From Bacteroidetes bacterium QH_10_64_37 (GTDB taxonomy: Bacteria > Bacteroidota > Rhodothermia > Rhodothermales > Salinibacteraceae), in assembly GCA_003023105.1 (NCBI GenBank), contig PXSZ01000033.1, forward strand, positions 1 to 26,891: a stretch of DNA of 26,891 bases. Direction: 5' to 3'. Each line of letters opens with the position of its first letter. Position 1 is the stretch's first letter. Shown in pieces: positions 8,643 through 18,852 of the stretch. The translations under genes and the position numbers were made by a program. A model generated the notes under the pieces. It had not been told where the DNA came from. It saw only the letters and a program-made list of their open reading frames with translations, and ran no database searches.

Positions 8643-8986
8643 GCAGGCACCGATTCGGAACAGCCACTGAGACGCCAACGGACAGGCGAGCACAGCGGTC
8701 CCGATGTTCTATCGTTTCCAAATCAAAATACCGGCATGTATAGGGGGAACGGCGGACTGCGGTCGGCGGACCGCCGTTTCCCGGGGCGCATCAGCGGTCT
8801 GGGGCCTGATCCCGAAGGCATTCGGGAGAAGGTCATCCCGTGGGGCCGTCCGCGGTGGTCGCACGTCAAGGCAGGACTTCCTCGGCCAACTCACAGTATT
8901 GACGTGCGACCAAACGTTTTTTGTGGGGACCTGTCCCGTAGAAAGGAGTTGCTCTCCACATCCGGGGAAAAGGGCCGGGGCAAGGA
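8643..8986. other. 344-base gene-free stretch with several hairpins
   Basis: The stretch between the FG-GAP-like gene and the ABC-F gene has no plausible coding frame. It holds the promoter side of the FG-GAP gene, an AT-rich patch (8715-8742) and three inverted repeats, described under the candidate RNA at 8739-8922. Confidence 0.6.
8739..8922 (+). ncRNA. Candidate structured small RNA with terminator-like 3' end
   Basis: Three inverted repeats occur in under 200 bases. The first is a 12-bp stem, 8744-8755 with 8771-8782 (one G-U pair, 15-base loop). The second is CCCGAA/TTCGGG at 8811-8826. The third is a perfect 14-bp pair, TGGTCGCACGTCAA (8856-8869) with its complement (8899-8912), followed after four bases by six T residues (8917-8922), as in a plus-strand terminator. 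A weak promoter-like pair (TTTCCA at 8715, TATAGG at 8739, 18-base gap) lies just before the first stem. No plus-strand gene precedes the terminator-like hairpin, so an independent RNA is one explanation. A relic or repeat is another. Confidence 0.35.
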
Positions 8987-10990
<2,004 letters not shown>

Positions 10991-11089
10991 GCGGACACTG
11001 ATATTCGTCCCCGCCCAGCGACGTTTCTCTTCGGGTTTCCCCAACGGTGCAACGTTGATTCAGAGCATTTGCTATCTGCTTTCTAAACC

Positions 11090-11185
11090 ACTCCGGCTCT
11101 GCTGTAAGACCGAAGGTGCTTAACTGTACCTGTTGGGGTTCCCCCAGGTGGCGGAAGGGAGGGCGAGGGCCAACGCAGAGGTCCC
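11090..11185 (-). ncRNA. Possible 6S-like structured RNA downstream of zapA
   Basis: On the minus strand, just after zapA, CTCTGC (11180-11175) can pair with GCAGAG (11102-11097). Directly inside it, GTTGG (11174-11170) can pair with CCAAC (11136-11132), leaving an asymmetric internal bulge. The region has no good coding frame. In many bacteria the 6S RNA gene follows zapA, so position supports the idea. The sequence itself was not matched to a 6S family, and pairings this short can arise by chance. Ends are approximate. Confidence 0.33.
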
Positions 11186-11218
11186 ACATGACAGAGGCGC
11201 GAATTGTCCTTTCTCGAC

Positions 11219-11554
11219 TTACTCGTCCTGCTCGTCCTCTTCGGGGACTGCGGGGGCGGGGATGACCTCCTCCAACCGCTGTGAGAGATGGTCCAGTTCC
11301 TCCTTGAGCGCAGTCGTCCCCTCCTCGTGCTCCTCGCGCTGGAGGGACAGCTCCTCGGCAAGGGTGAGGGCCGTCATGACGGCCGTCGTCAGTTCGGCCT
11401 GCTCGGGGTGGGCCTCGTTGAACTCCTTCATCCGCGCGTCCACGGACGAGGCGATGCGGCGGGTGTGTGCCTCGTCATCCTCCTGCACCCGCAGGGCGTA
11501 CTCGCGGCCCAGGATCTGCACGCGAATCGACTTGGTCGGCTCCGAGGCGGCCAT
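11219..11554 (-). CDS. zapA: Cell division protein ZapA
   Basis: A 111-residue protein. ZapA binds FtsZ and cross-links filaments in the Z ring. The N-terminal domain (SIRVQILGREYALRV at about 8-22, then a helix with ASSVDARMKEF) and the long coiled coil with AVMTALTLAEELSLQRE match the family. The tail is very acidic (EEDEQDE), as expected for a salt-in halophile. I chose the ATG at 11554; the longer frame upstream is proline-rich and runs into the neighbouring gene. It follows the coiled-coil gene at 11598 by 43 bases and lies in the order pheT - coiled coil - zapA known from Bacteroidota. Confidence 0.87.
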   Translation of the reverse strand: MAASEPTKSIRVQILGREYALRVQEDDEAHTRRIASSVDARMKEFNEAHPEQAELTTAVMTALTLAEELSLQREEHEEGTTALKEELDHLSQRLEEVIPAPAVPEEDEQDE

Positions 11555-11597
11555 GGGGGTGGTTGGGAGAGGGGGAATGGGGGGAGAGGGAGAATCG

Positions 11598-12005
11598 TCA
11601 GGAGGAGCCGCCGGCGGCGGGTGGGACCGCGTCCGTCGGGGCCGACGTCCCGTCCGACGTCCCGTCTTCGAGATACGCGTCGATGGCGTCGATGAAGGTC
11701 GAGATGCGGTTTCGAAGAGCATCCGGCTCATCGTCGAGCACGAAGGTCGTGGTGTCCGGCTGGAGGGCCGGGCGCTGCTCCAGTTCCTCCACGCGGTGGC
11801 GCAGGCGCTCGTTCTCGGCCCGAAGGCGATTCAGGGCCGTTGCGGCGCGCTCCACCTGCGCCTGAAGACGGCGGACCGCGGCCCGGTACTCGGGCGGCAG
11901 ATGCGTGAGCTCCTCGTCGTCGTCCAAATCGGTGGGGCGAATCGAGTCTGGCACGGGCGGTGCAGGGTTCGAGTGGGGCAGCGGTGCGCGTGTCGGGTCA
12001 TCCAT
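11598..12005 (-). CDS. Small coiled-coil protein, ZapB-like by position
   Basis: A 135-residue acidic protein starting at the ATG at 12005. The N-terminus is proline-rich and probably disordered. The centre (about 45-90, EYRAAVRRLQAQVERAATALNR onward in leucine heptads) is a strong coiled coil ending ERLRHRVEELEQ. A short conserved-looking segment follows (RNRISTFIDAIDAYLED), and the end is Ser/Pro-rich. I do not recognise a named family with certainty. Its place between pheT and zapA and its coiled coil suggest a division-associated partner of ZapA, but that is inference. It probably shares a transcript with zapA. Confidence 0.7.
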   Translation of the reverse strand: MDDPTRAPLPHSNPAPPVPDSIRPTDLDDDEELTHLPPEYRAAVRRLQAQVERAATALNRLRAENERLRHRVEELEQRPALQPDTTTFVLDDEPDALRNRISTFIDAIDAYLEDGTSDGTSAPTDAVPPAAGGSS

Positions 12006-12225
12006 GACGAATCCTCCATGACAAACTCCGCGCCGGGGTGGACGCAGACCCGGCGGCTCCGTGTAGTCTCCTGGGCCGACACTGCGTCTCCGGATTCGCT
12101 CGAGTGATTTTCCAAGCGTGCATGAGTCACGATAGGGAACAGCCCCCGGCAACTCAAGGGAAGACCGTTCTCAATGCAATAGAATTGCTACCCAAAGATC
12201 AGCAGGACGACCACGAGGATAGCGA

Positions 12226-14736
12226 TCACGAGATAGGGGTACAGTAGGCGTTTTGTTCGAGGCGCTCGACGATCGTGTCGATCTGGGCGTCTACCTCCTC
12301 ATCGGTCAGCGTGCGGTCGGCGCCGAAGCGGAGGGTGAATGCTACGCTCTTGGCATCCGCCTCGATCCCCTCGCCCTCATACACGTCGAACACGTCGACG
12401 CGGCGGAGCAGGGGCGCCCCGGCGTCGCGGATGGTGTTCTGCAGAGGGCCGACCGGCTGATCGGTGTGAACGAGCACGGCGAGGTCGCGGTCCACCACCG
12501 GGAAGCGGCTCACCGGCTCGTAGTCGCGGTGCTGCTCCGCGTTCGCAGCCTCGACGAGGGCGGCCCAGTTGAACTCGGCCACGAAGACGGGCGTGTCGAG
12601 GTCGAAGTCGGCGGCTACGTCGTCGTGGACGCGGGCCACGGTGCCGAGGGATGTTTTTCCGGTCGTCACGTCGATGTGGTGACGGGTCACCGGAGGGGAC
12701 CCGTTCGTCGCGGCATCGCCGTCGCGGGGCATCAGGCGGAGGTCGGGCACGCGGAGGTCCTCCAGAAGGGTCTCGACGGTGCCCTTGAGGTCGAAGAGGT
12801 CGGCCGTGCGGGGCTCGGTGTCCCATCCGGTGGGCGCGTGGGGACCGCTGAGGGCGAGCAGCAGGGCCGGGTGCTCGCAATAGCCGGGCACGATCGGGTC
12901 GTCGGCCGTGGTGGCCCGCCGGTACACGCGCCCGAATTCGAAGACGCGCAGGCCCCCGAAATCGTTCGGGGCGTGGTTGCGGTTGTGCTGCATGACTTTG
13001 AGCGCGCCCGGCAGCAGCCGCGGGCGGAGGGCCGCCATCTCCTCCGAGATCGGGTTCTTCGTCTCCACCACCGGCGCCCGGTCGCTGCCCGCGGGCGGCA
13101 CGTTGAAGCGTTCGGCGCGCTCGGTCCGCAGCAGGCTGTTAGTGTAGATCTCGCGGTAGCCGCGGCCCTTCAGGAGGCCGCGCGCCTGCCGTTCCAGCGT
13201 CTCCTCGGGGGGCTGGTGGGCCCCGAAAGCTTTCGGGGTCGGCACCGGCACGCGCTCGGGCTCCGGGATCCGGTCGTAGCCGTGCAGGCGCGCAACTTCT
13301 TCGATCAGGTCCTCCTCGATCGACACGTCGGGGCGCCACGTGGGCACGGTGCAGTGCAGTGCGTCCTCTCCCTCCTCGATGTCGAAGCCGATGGCGTCGA
13401 GCAGGCGCTGGATCTCGGCGATCGGCACGCCGGTGCCGAGCACCTGCGTGAGCCGCTCGGGGCGGAGGGCCACCGTGCGGGCGGGGGGGGACGACGGGTG
13501 CGCGTCGACCATGCCGGGCACGACGGTGCCCTCGCCCATCTCGGCGATGAGGTGGGCGGCGCGGGCGGCGGCCCACACCTGCCCGTCGCGGTCCGCGCCC
13601 CGCTCGAAGCGGTACGACGAGTCGGTCTGCACATCGAGCGCCTTGGCCGTGCGGCGGATCGTGGACGGGTCGAAGTACGCGCTCTCGATGAGCACGTCCG
13701 TGGTGTCGGCGGAGACCTCGGAGTTGGCCCCGCCCATCACGCCGGCTATGGCCACCGGGGTCTCCGCGTCGCAGATGAGAAGCGTGTCTTCCGGCAGGGC
13801 TCGCTCCTCGTCGTCGAGCGTCGTGAAGGTCATCTCCGCGCCCGTGCGGCGGACAACGATGGTGTCATCGGCGATCATGTCGAGGTCGAAGGCATGGAGC
13901 GGCTGGCCGCACTCGTGGAGCACAAAGTTGGTCACGTCCACAACGTGATTGCGCGGCTGGAGCCCGATGGCCGTGAGGCGGCGGCGCAACCAGAGAGGGG
14001 AGTCACCCACGTCCACGTCCCGCACCACGAGGGCCACGTACCGCGGGCAGCCGGTCTCGTCCCGGAGGTCCACGGTGATCTGCTCGGCCACCTCGCCCCC
14101 CGGCGACGGGGTCTCGACCTCGGGGATCTGCAGCTCGCTGCCGGAGAGGGCCGACACGTCGCGGGCCACGCCGATGTGGCTGGCCGCATCGGGGCGGTTG
14201 GGGGTGAGCTCGATGTCGAGCACCGCGTCGGTCGATGGAAGGCCATGCGCCGACAGGTACTCGGGGAACGGGGTGCCAACGGGCGCGTCGTCATCGAGCA
14301 CCATGATGCCGGAGTGGTCGCCGGACAGCCCCAGTTCGTCCTCAGCGCAGATCATGCCCTGCGACTCCTCGCCTCGGAGCATGCGGGCCTCCACCGTGAT
14401 CTCCTGCCGCTTCTCCGGGTCGTCCGGGTCGGGGAGCGACAGCGTGGTGCCCACTGTGGCGACCGGCACCTTCTGCCCTGCGGCCACGTTCGGGGCGCCG
14501 CAGGCGATCTGGGAGAGGCGCCCGTTCCCCAGGTCCACGTCACAGAGCACCAGGCGGTCGGCGTTGGGGTGCTCGCGGACGGCCTTCACCTCGCCCACCA
14601 CCACGCCGTCGAGCGATTGGCCCATCGCCTCGACCGTTTCCACCTCCAGCCCGGCCATCGTCAACTGCTCGGCCAGTTCGTCCGGTGGCCAGTCGTGGTC
14701 GACGTACTGATTCAACCAGTGGTAGCTGATGTCCAT
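12226..14736 (-). CDS. pheT: Phenylalanine-tRNA ligase beta subunit
   Basis: An 836-residue beta chain of the (alpha-beta)2 enzyme that charges tRNA-Phe. The N-terminus (MDISYHWLNQYVDHDW) is typical. The EMAP/YgjH-like tRNA-binding domain follows (about 40-150), then B3/B4 editing domains (GVMGGANSEVSADT), the B5 domain, the catalytic-like core, and the C-terminal ferredoxin-fold anticodon-binding domain (SRFPVVDRDLAVLV to the end). The length is slightly above E. coli PheT and no domain is missing. It lies downstream of pheS with a 223-base spacer, unusually large for this pair. The coiled-coil gene begins 220 bases after its stop. Confidence 0.96.
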   Translation of the reverse strand: MDISYHWLNQYVDHDWPPDELAEQLTMAGLEVETVEAMGQSLDGVVVGEVKAVREHPNADRLVLCDVDLGNGRLSQIACGAPNVAAGQKVPVATVGTTLSLPDPDDPEKRQEITVEARMLRGEESQGMICAEDELGLSGDHSGIMVLDDDAPVGTPFPEYLSAHGLPSTDAVLDIELTPNRPDAASHIGVARDVSALSGSELQIPEVETPSPGGEVAEQITVDLRDETGCPRYVALVVRDVDVGDSPLWLRRRLTAIGLQPRNHVVDVTNFVLHECGQPLHAFDLDMIADDTIVVRRTGAEMTFTTLDDEERALPEDTLLICDAETPVAIAGVMGGANSEVSADTTDVLIESAYFDPSTIRRTAKALDVQTDSSYRFERGADRDGQVWAAARAAHLIAEMGEGTVVPGMVDAHPSSPPARTVALRPERLTQVLGTGVPIAEIQRLLDAIGFDIEEGEDALHCTVPTWRPDVSIEEDLIEEVARLHGYDRIPEPERVPVPTPKAFGAHQPPEETLERQARGLLKGRGYREIYTNSLLRTERAERFNVPPAGSDRAPVVETKNPISEEMAALRPRLLPGALKVMQHNRNHAPNDFGGLRVFEFGRVYRRATTADDPIVPGYCEHPALLLALSGPHAPTGWDTEPRTADLFDLKGTVETLLEDLRVPDLRLMPRDGDAATNGSPPVTRHHIDVTTGKTSLGTVARVHDDVAADFDLDTPVFVAEFNWAALVEAANAEQHRDYEPVSRFPVVDRDLAVLVHTDQPVGPLQNTIRDAGAPLLRRVDVFDVYEGEGIEADAKSVAFTLRFGADRTLTDEEVDAQIDTIVERLEQNAYCTPIS

Positions 14737-14959
14737 TTTCGAATTGCGAATTTCGAGTGGCGAATGACGTTATGTGCGGCGTGGTTTGGCTGGAGCTTCT
14801 TGATGAGCTTGGTACTGGATCGGCATCTCGAGTCTCCGAACTACAGGACGAGGCACGTCAGATTGCATCGACCATTGTCGCGTCCAAGAAAACAGCCCGC
14901 CGGGAGTAGACAGCCAATGACCCGACAATTCGAAGTTCGACACTCGCACGTCGCAACTG

Positions 14960-15973
14960 TCAAAACTGCTGAAGAAACCGTGCGTCGTTCTCGTAAAAGA
15001 TTCGGATGTCGTCGATGCCGTGGCGGAGCATTGTCATCCGCTCCACGCCCATCCCCACCGCGTAGCCGGTGTACTGCTCCGGATCGACGCCCACGGCCTC
15101 AAAGACGTTGGGGTGCACCATGCCGCAGCCGAGGATCTCCATCCACTGCTCGTCGTCGCCCTCCTCCCCCTCCCACCACACGTCCACCTCGGCGCTCGGC
15201 TCGGTGAAGGGGAAGTAGCTGGGGCGAAAGCGGAGCGTCACGTCCTCGCCGAAGAGCGCACGGGCGAGGCTGTAGAGCACCTGCTTGAGCTGGGCCATCG
15301 TCACCCCCTCGTCCACGTACAGCAGCTCCACCTGGTGGAAGAGGCAAAACGACTTGTACGAGATGGCCTCGTTGCGGTACACGCGGCCCGGCACAGCCAC
15401 GCGGATCGGGGGGGGCTCCGACTCCATGATCCGGATTTGGCCGGGCGAGGTGTGGGTGCGGAGCACCGTCGGCTCTTCGGTCGGCGCGTCTTTGAGGAAA
15501 AAGGTGTCCTGCATGTCCCGCGCCGGGTGGTCGGGGGGGAAGTTGAGCGCCGCAAAGTTGTGCCAGTCCGTCTCGATCTCCGGCCCCTCGTGGGTCGAAA
15601 AGCCGAGGCCGCGCAGGATACGCAGGATTTCGTCGAGCGTCTGCGTGAGCGGGTGGATCGAGCCCCGAAAGCCGCGCCGCCCCGGGAGGGTGAGGTCGAC
15701 GTCGGCACCGAACGCCTTCGCGTGCTGCTCGTCGCGCTTGAGCCGCGCCCTCGCCTCGTCGAGCCGCTCCTGCGCGCGGTCCTTCAGCGCATTGACGCGC
15801 TTCCCAAACGTGGGCCGCTCCTCGGGGGGCAGGTCGCCGATCCGGTCGAACAGCGCCGGGATCGCCCCCTGGTTGCGACCGAGATACTTGATGCGAAACG
15901 CCTCGGCCTCATCCTCGCTCTCGATCGATTCGGCCTCGATCTGCTCGCGGAGCTCGTCAATGTCGTCGGGCAT
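14960..15973 (-). CDS. pheS: Phenylalanine-tRNA ligase alpha subunit
   Basis: A 337-residue catalytic chain. The N-terminal coiled coil (about 1-85) binds tRNA. The class II synthetase core follows: motif 2 around [12 protein letters not shown] and [12 protein letters not shown], the phenylalanine pocket [17 protein letters not shown], and motif 3 [18 protein letters not shown]. All expected catalytic blocks are present. Acidic insertions ([12 protein letters not shown]) fit a halophile. The ATG at 15973 gives the family start. It probably heads a pheS-pheT transcript. No leader peptide or T-box is seen upstream. Confidence 0.96.
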   Translation of the reverse strand: MPDDIDELREQIEAESIESEDEAEAFRIKYLGRNQGAIPALFDRIGDLPPEERPTFGKRVNALKDRAQERLDEARARLKRDEQHAKAFGADVDLTLPGRRGFRGSIHPLTQTLDEILRILRGLGFSTHEGPEIETDWHNFAALNFPPDHPARDMQDTFFLKDAPTEEPTVLRTHTSPGQIRIMESEPPPIRVAVPGRVYRNEAISYKSFCLFHQVELLYVDEGVTMAQLKQVLYSLARALFGEDVTLRFRPSYFPFTEPSAEVDVWWEGEEGDDEQWMEILGCGMVHPNVFEAVGVDPEQYTGYAVGMGVERMTMLRHGIDDIRIFYENDARFLQQF

Positions 15974-16310
15974 GAGGAGGAGTCACGAGTTCTGGGTCAT
16001 GAAGTTGGGAGTCACGAGGGGTAGCAACGTGTCGCTGCGCGTCGACCTCGGGGGGCCTGTTTGGCGGACCGTCTACGGCCATCCCCCGAACGCCCTCGGA
16101 ATACTCAGGCGCTCCGCTCGTGTCGGCATCCGTCCATCAAACAGCCTCTAACACCACCAACATACCGGTCCGAGCCTTTCATCGAAACCCCCTCTCGGCG
16201 TGAAATGAAAATGAGGAACCGTGCCCCGGGGCGATTGCACGGTAGAATTCCGACCGGACATCTGAGGTTTTCGCCTCCCCGATGCCCAAATCCAATGAAC
16301 GACACGGAGA
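15974..16310. other. 337-base stretch between pheS and a sulfatase remnant, with repeat fragments
   Basis: No coding frame convinces here. GGAGTCACGAG occurs twice (near 15978 and 16009). CTGTTTGGCGGAC at 16057-16069 matches the end of the dispersed 80-bp repeat, and GTCCATCAAACAG at 16132-16144 is its inverted partner with 11 of 13 matches. The pheS promoter should lie in the first part. The rest looks like decayed mobile or repeat sequence. Confidence 0.5.
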
Positions 16311-16550
16311 TTACTTCGGCACAGCCTTCTCCGTCCGGTCCCCGTATTTGGCCCGCTGAGCCCGCAGCTCTTCCTTCAGATTGCGAAAGACCTCCTGGTA
16401 GCAGTCGGCATCCACGACGTTGCAGAGCTCGTGGGGGTCGCGGTGGAGGTCGGAGAGCTCCCATTCGCGGATTCGGTAGTAGATGAGCTTGTACCGGTCG
16501 GTGCGGATGCCGTACGATGTACTGAATCCTGAGTCTCGCCCGCCTTTGCC
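16311..16550 (-). pseudogene. C-terminal remnant of a sulfatase
   Basis: The minus strand from 16514 down to a TAA at 16311 reads YGIRTDRYKLIYYRIREWEL, then SDLHRDPHELCNVVDADC and a helical charged tail ending KAVPK. This is the characteristic C-terminal end of arylsulfatase-like (alkaline-phosphatase fold) enzymes. Only about 65-75 codons remain. There is no catalytic Cys/Ser-x-Pro-x-Arg motif and no start, and the frame runs into the 3' end of the sugar-transferase gene at 16567. The lost 5' part may have been replaced when the polysaccharide genes arrived. Upstream limits are approximate. Confidence 0.75.
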
Positions 16551-16566
16551 TGTTTCCTCCCCGCCG

Positions 16567-17922
16567 CTACCGCGCGCCGAAACCGGTGAGGATCGTCTTG
16601 AGGGTGAGGTACACGATCAGCAGGTCCAGGAGGACGGACCGGTGCTTCACGTAGTACAGGTCGTGCTCCAGCTTGCGCCGCGTCTCATCCTCGTCGGCGG
16701 CGTAGCCGTGGAGCACCTGCGCCCACCCGGTGATGCCCGGCGGCACCAGATGCCGGGTGTGGTAGAGCGCCAAGTCCTCGTCGAAGTCCTCGGCGAGCCC
16801 GACTTGCTCCGGACGAGGCCCGATCAGGCTCATCTCCCCTTTCAGTACGTTCCAAAACTGCGGCAGCTCGTCGACGCGCAGGGTGCGGAGAAGGCGCCCG
16901 ACGGTGGTGACGCGCTCGTCCGCCTCGCTCGTAAACACGGCGCAGTCCTCTCCGTCGTTGCCCACGTACATGCTCCGAAACTTCACCATCTGAAACGGCT
17001 CGCCGCCCTGTCCGAGGCGCTCCTGCCAGAACAGCACCGGCCCTCGCGACTCCAGGCGGATGGCCAGTGCCGTCAGCGCCATGAGGGGAATGGTCACCGG
17101 GAGGCTCAGCCCAATGAGCAGCAGGTCCACGCCTCGTTTGACGTACGGGTAGTACCGGCGCGTTCGCACGTCCACGCGGGTCCGAGCCCCGGCCCCCAGG
17201 GGGACGCGGGCCGTGAGGAGTTCGTAGATGTAGCCCGTGTGATAGGTCGGCAGGCCCTCCATGCCGCAGTCGGCCGGCGCGTCCGCAGCCCCGTCGCGAG
17301 CAGCGTGCAGGTCGGCCACAACGCCGTCGAGGGTCCCCGAGCGTGTCCCCCCGCGCTCTTCCACCCGAGAGACGCCGGGCACCGCGAACAGTTGATCCGT
17401 CCCCCCTCCGGGCAACACCAGCAGGCGGGAGGGGCGGTACCGGTGGAGAAACTTGTCGGCGAGGTACCAGCCGACACTGCCCACAGTGGCGAGCAGCGCC
17501 AGGGTGTTGAGGGGCGACCCCGGCTGGGCGGCAAAGAACAGACCCGCAGGCACCAGGGTTATTCCCATGCTCACGAGCGCCGCCTCGAACTGATTGATGA
17601 ACGGGAACCGCTCGAACTTGGAGCTGAGCCTCCAGGCCCCCACGTAGGCGGCCGCCAGCACCGCCATCATCGGCCACGCCCGCCCGAAAAGGGTTCCCGA
17701 ACCCCCACTGTCGAGCCACAGGACGGCGAGTCCGACGAGCAGGGGCAGCGCGGCGGCGTGCAAAAGCGTCGCCCCCATCCTTTTGGGCCGCCGGGCGGCC
17801 CGGCCAAGGGGAAGCGCCGCAGAGAGAACGGTGGCGCCGGACTGTGCGTCCGCCCGTGCGCGACCAATCTCAGTTCGTTCGTCCCCGGGAGCCGTGGATG
17901 TGGCGGTTCGGAAGACGTCCAT
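16567..17922 (-). CDS. Undecaprenyl-phosphate sugar-1-phosphate transferase (WbaP/WcaJ type)
   Basis: A 451-residue priming enzyme for surface polysaccharide synthesis. It moves a hexose-1-phosphate from a nucleotide sugar to undecaprenyl phosphate at the inner membrane. The N-terminal part (about 45-165) has four hydrophobic segments. A poorly conserved linker holds the cytoplasmic CoA-binding-like region. The C-terminal catalytic domain (about 265-451, PF02397) has KRGVDLLLIGLSLPVTIP, the FRSMYV block, DELPQFWNVLKGEMSLIGPRPE and GITGWAQV. Which sugar is used cannot be told. It is divergent from the NusG-like gene at 18221. Confidence 0.92.
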   Translation of the reverse strand: MDVFRTATSTAPGDERTEIGRARADAQSGATVLSAALPLGRAARRPKRMGATLLHAAALPLLVGLAVLWLDSGGSGTLFGRAWPMMAVLAAAYVGAWRLSSKFERFPFINQFEAALVSMGITLVPAGLFFAAQPGSPLNTLALLATVGSVGWYLADKFLHRYRPSRLLVLPGGGTDQLFAVPGVSRVEERGGTRSGTLDGVVADLHAARDGAADAPADCGMEGLPTYHTGYIYELLTARVPLGAGARTRVDVRTRRYYPYVKRGVDLLLIGLSLPVTIPLMALTALAIRLESRGPVLFWQERLGQGGEPFQMVKFRSMYVGNDGEDCAVFTSEADERVTTVGRLLRTLRVDELPQFWNVLKGEMSLIGPRPEQVGLAEDFDEDLALYHTRHLVPPGITGWAQVLHGYAADEDETRRKLEHDLYYVKHRSVLLDLLIVYLTLKTILTGFGAR

Positions 17923-18220
17923 TCGACACGCCTCAAGATTGAGCTCAACGTTGGTCCGTTGGCCGGGACCTATCGCTCTGTTGGCGATGCAGACCGTCGG
18001 GCAACGAGTTCACGTCACGACTGGACGCCAGTGGCCCCGCGATCCTCCATCACCGCGTCCGAGATGCAATGCCGTACGGTTCTAACAAGAACTCAACGGC
18101 GCATGTTGCCCGGAGAAGTTGCTCCCCATCAAACACGGATCAGGAAGTGAAACCTTTTTCGGAGCGGTTCTTTCCGTCCTCCCGAGAGCCGGCATTTGAG
18201 ACAAAACCGCCCCCGAACCG
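17923..18220. other. 298-base divergent promoter region
   Basis: This lies between the sugar transferase (minus) and the NusG-like gene (plus), so it must hold both start regions. I find no convincing -35/-10 pair. The part closest to the NusG-like gene (18140-18200) contains CCTTTTTCGG. No gene, repeat or operator is clear. Confidence 0.4.
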
Positions 18221-18742
18221 ATGAGCGAGACTGATTCGCCCCGCACCTGGCGCGTCTTCTACACCCGCGCCCGTGCCGAGAAGAAGTGCGAGGAGCGCCT
18301 TGAGGACCGGCGCATCGACGTGCTCGTGCCCAAGAAAACGGAGATCCGGCAGTGGTCCGACCGCAAGAAGGAGGTGACGGTGCCGCTCTTCCGGAACTAC
18401 CTCTTCGCCCGGGTCGACGAGAAGGACCGGTTGCGCGTGCTTCGCACGAACGGCATCGTGCGCTGCGTGCACTTCGACGGCGCCCCCGCCCGGCTCCGCG
18501 AGGAGACCGTCGAGCAGCTCCAGCGCGCCCAGCAGGCCCCCGAACGCCTCTCCGTCGCCGACCTGCGCCCCCCGGTGGGCGAGACGGTCACCGTCACCGA
18601 GGGGCCGCTGCAGGGGCTCACTGGCGAGGTACAGGAGCATCGGGGCCAGATGCACATCCTGGTCCGCGTAACAGCGATCCGCCAGGCGATGAAGGTGGAG
18701 GTGCCGGCCGACTGGGTGGAGACCGCTCCGGCCGAGTCGTAA
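18221..18742 (+). CDS. NusG-like specialised transcription antiterminator (RfaH/UpxY type)
   Basis: A 173-residue NusG paralogue. The N-terminal NGN domain (about 9-110) starts WRVFYTRARAEKKCEERL and contains VPLFRNYLFARVDEKDRL, the part that grips RNA polymerase. A C-terminal KOW domain (about 118-165) has PLQGLTGEVQEHRG. In Bacteroidota, UpxY-type proteins of this length are usually the first gene of a capsule or exopolysaccharide operon and help polymerase read through it. Here the following gene is a Uma2 nuclease, and the glycan genes lie on the opposite strand to either side, so the linked operon may be elsewhere or rearranged. The general NusG is not excluded, but the setting favours a specialised factor. 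Confidence 0.85.
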   Translation: MSETDSPRTWRVFYTRARAEKKCEERLEDRRIDVLVPKKTEIRQWSDRKKEVTVPLFRNYLFARVDEKDRLRVLRTNGIVRCVHFDGAPARLREETVEQLQRAQQAPERLSVADLRPPVGETVTVTEGPLQGLTGEVQEHRGQMHILVRVTAIRQAMKVEVPADWVETAPAES

Positions 18743-18852
18743 ACTGACGCCGGCAACAGCGGTGTCCCGACCGGATCACCTCGCCCCCCTCGATGGTTTT
18801 TCCTTCTGACAGGTCCCCCTCCGCACGCCCCTCCCGAAAGTCGACGAGTCGA

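Noticed and set aside
11135..11175. tRNA-Leu-like or SRP-RNA-like string (CCCAGGTGGCGGAAGGGAGG) on the plus strand
   Set aside because: It resembles the first bases of a tRNA-Leu, and GGAAGG recalls the SRP loop, but no cloverleaf, anticodon arm or SRP tetraloop context follows.
12188..12240. Short hydrophobic frame after pheT on the minus strand (YPYLVIAILVVVLLIFG)
   Set aside because: It overlaps the pheT end, has no ATG upstream and only a GTG inside the hydrophobic run, so it cannot be supported as a gene, though a very small membrane peptide is not excluded.
12253..15207. Very long plus-strand open frame of 984 codons opposite pheT/pheS
   Set aside because: It is the antisense shadow of pheT in high-GC DNA; its His/Arg/Gly-rich composition has no domain.
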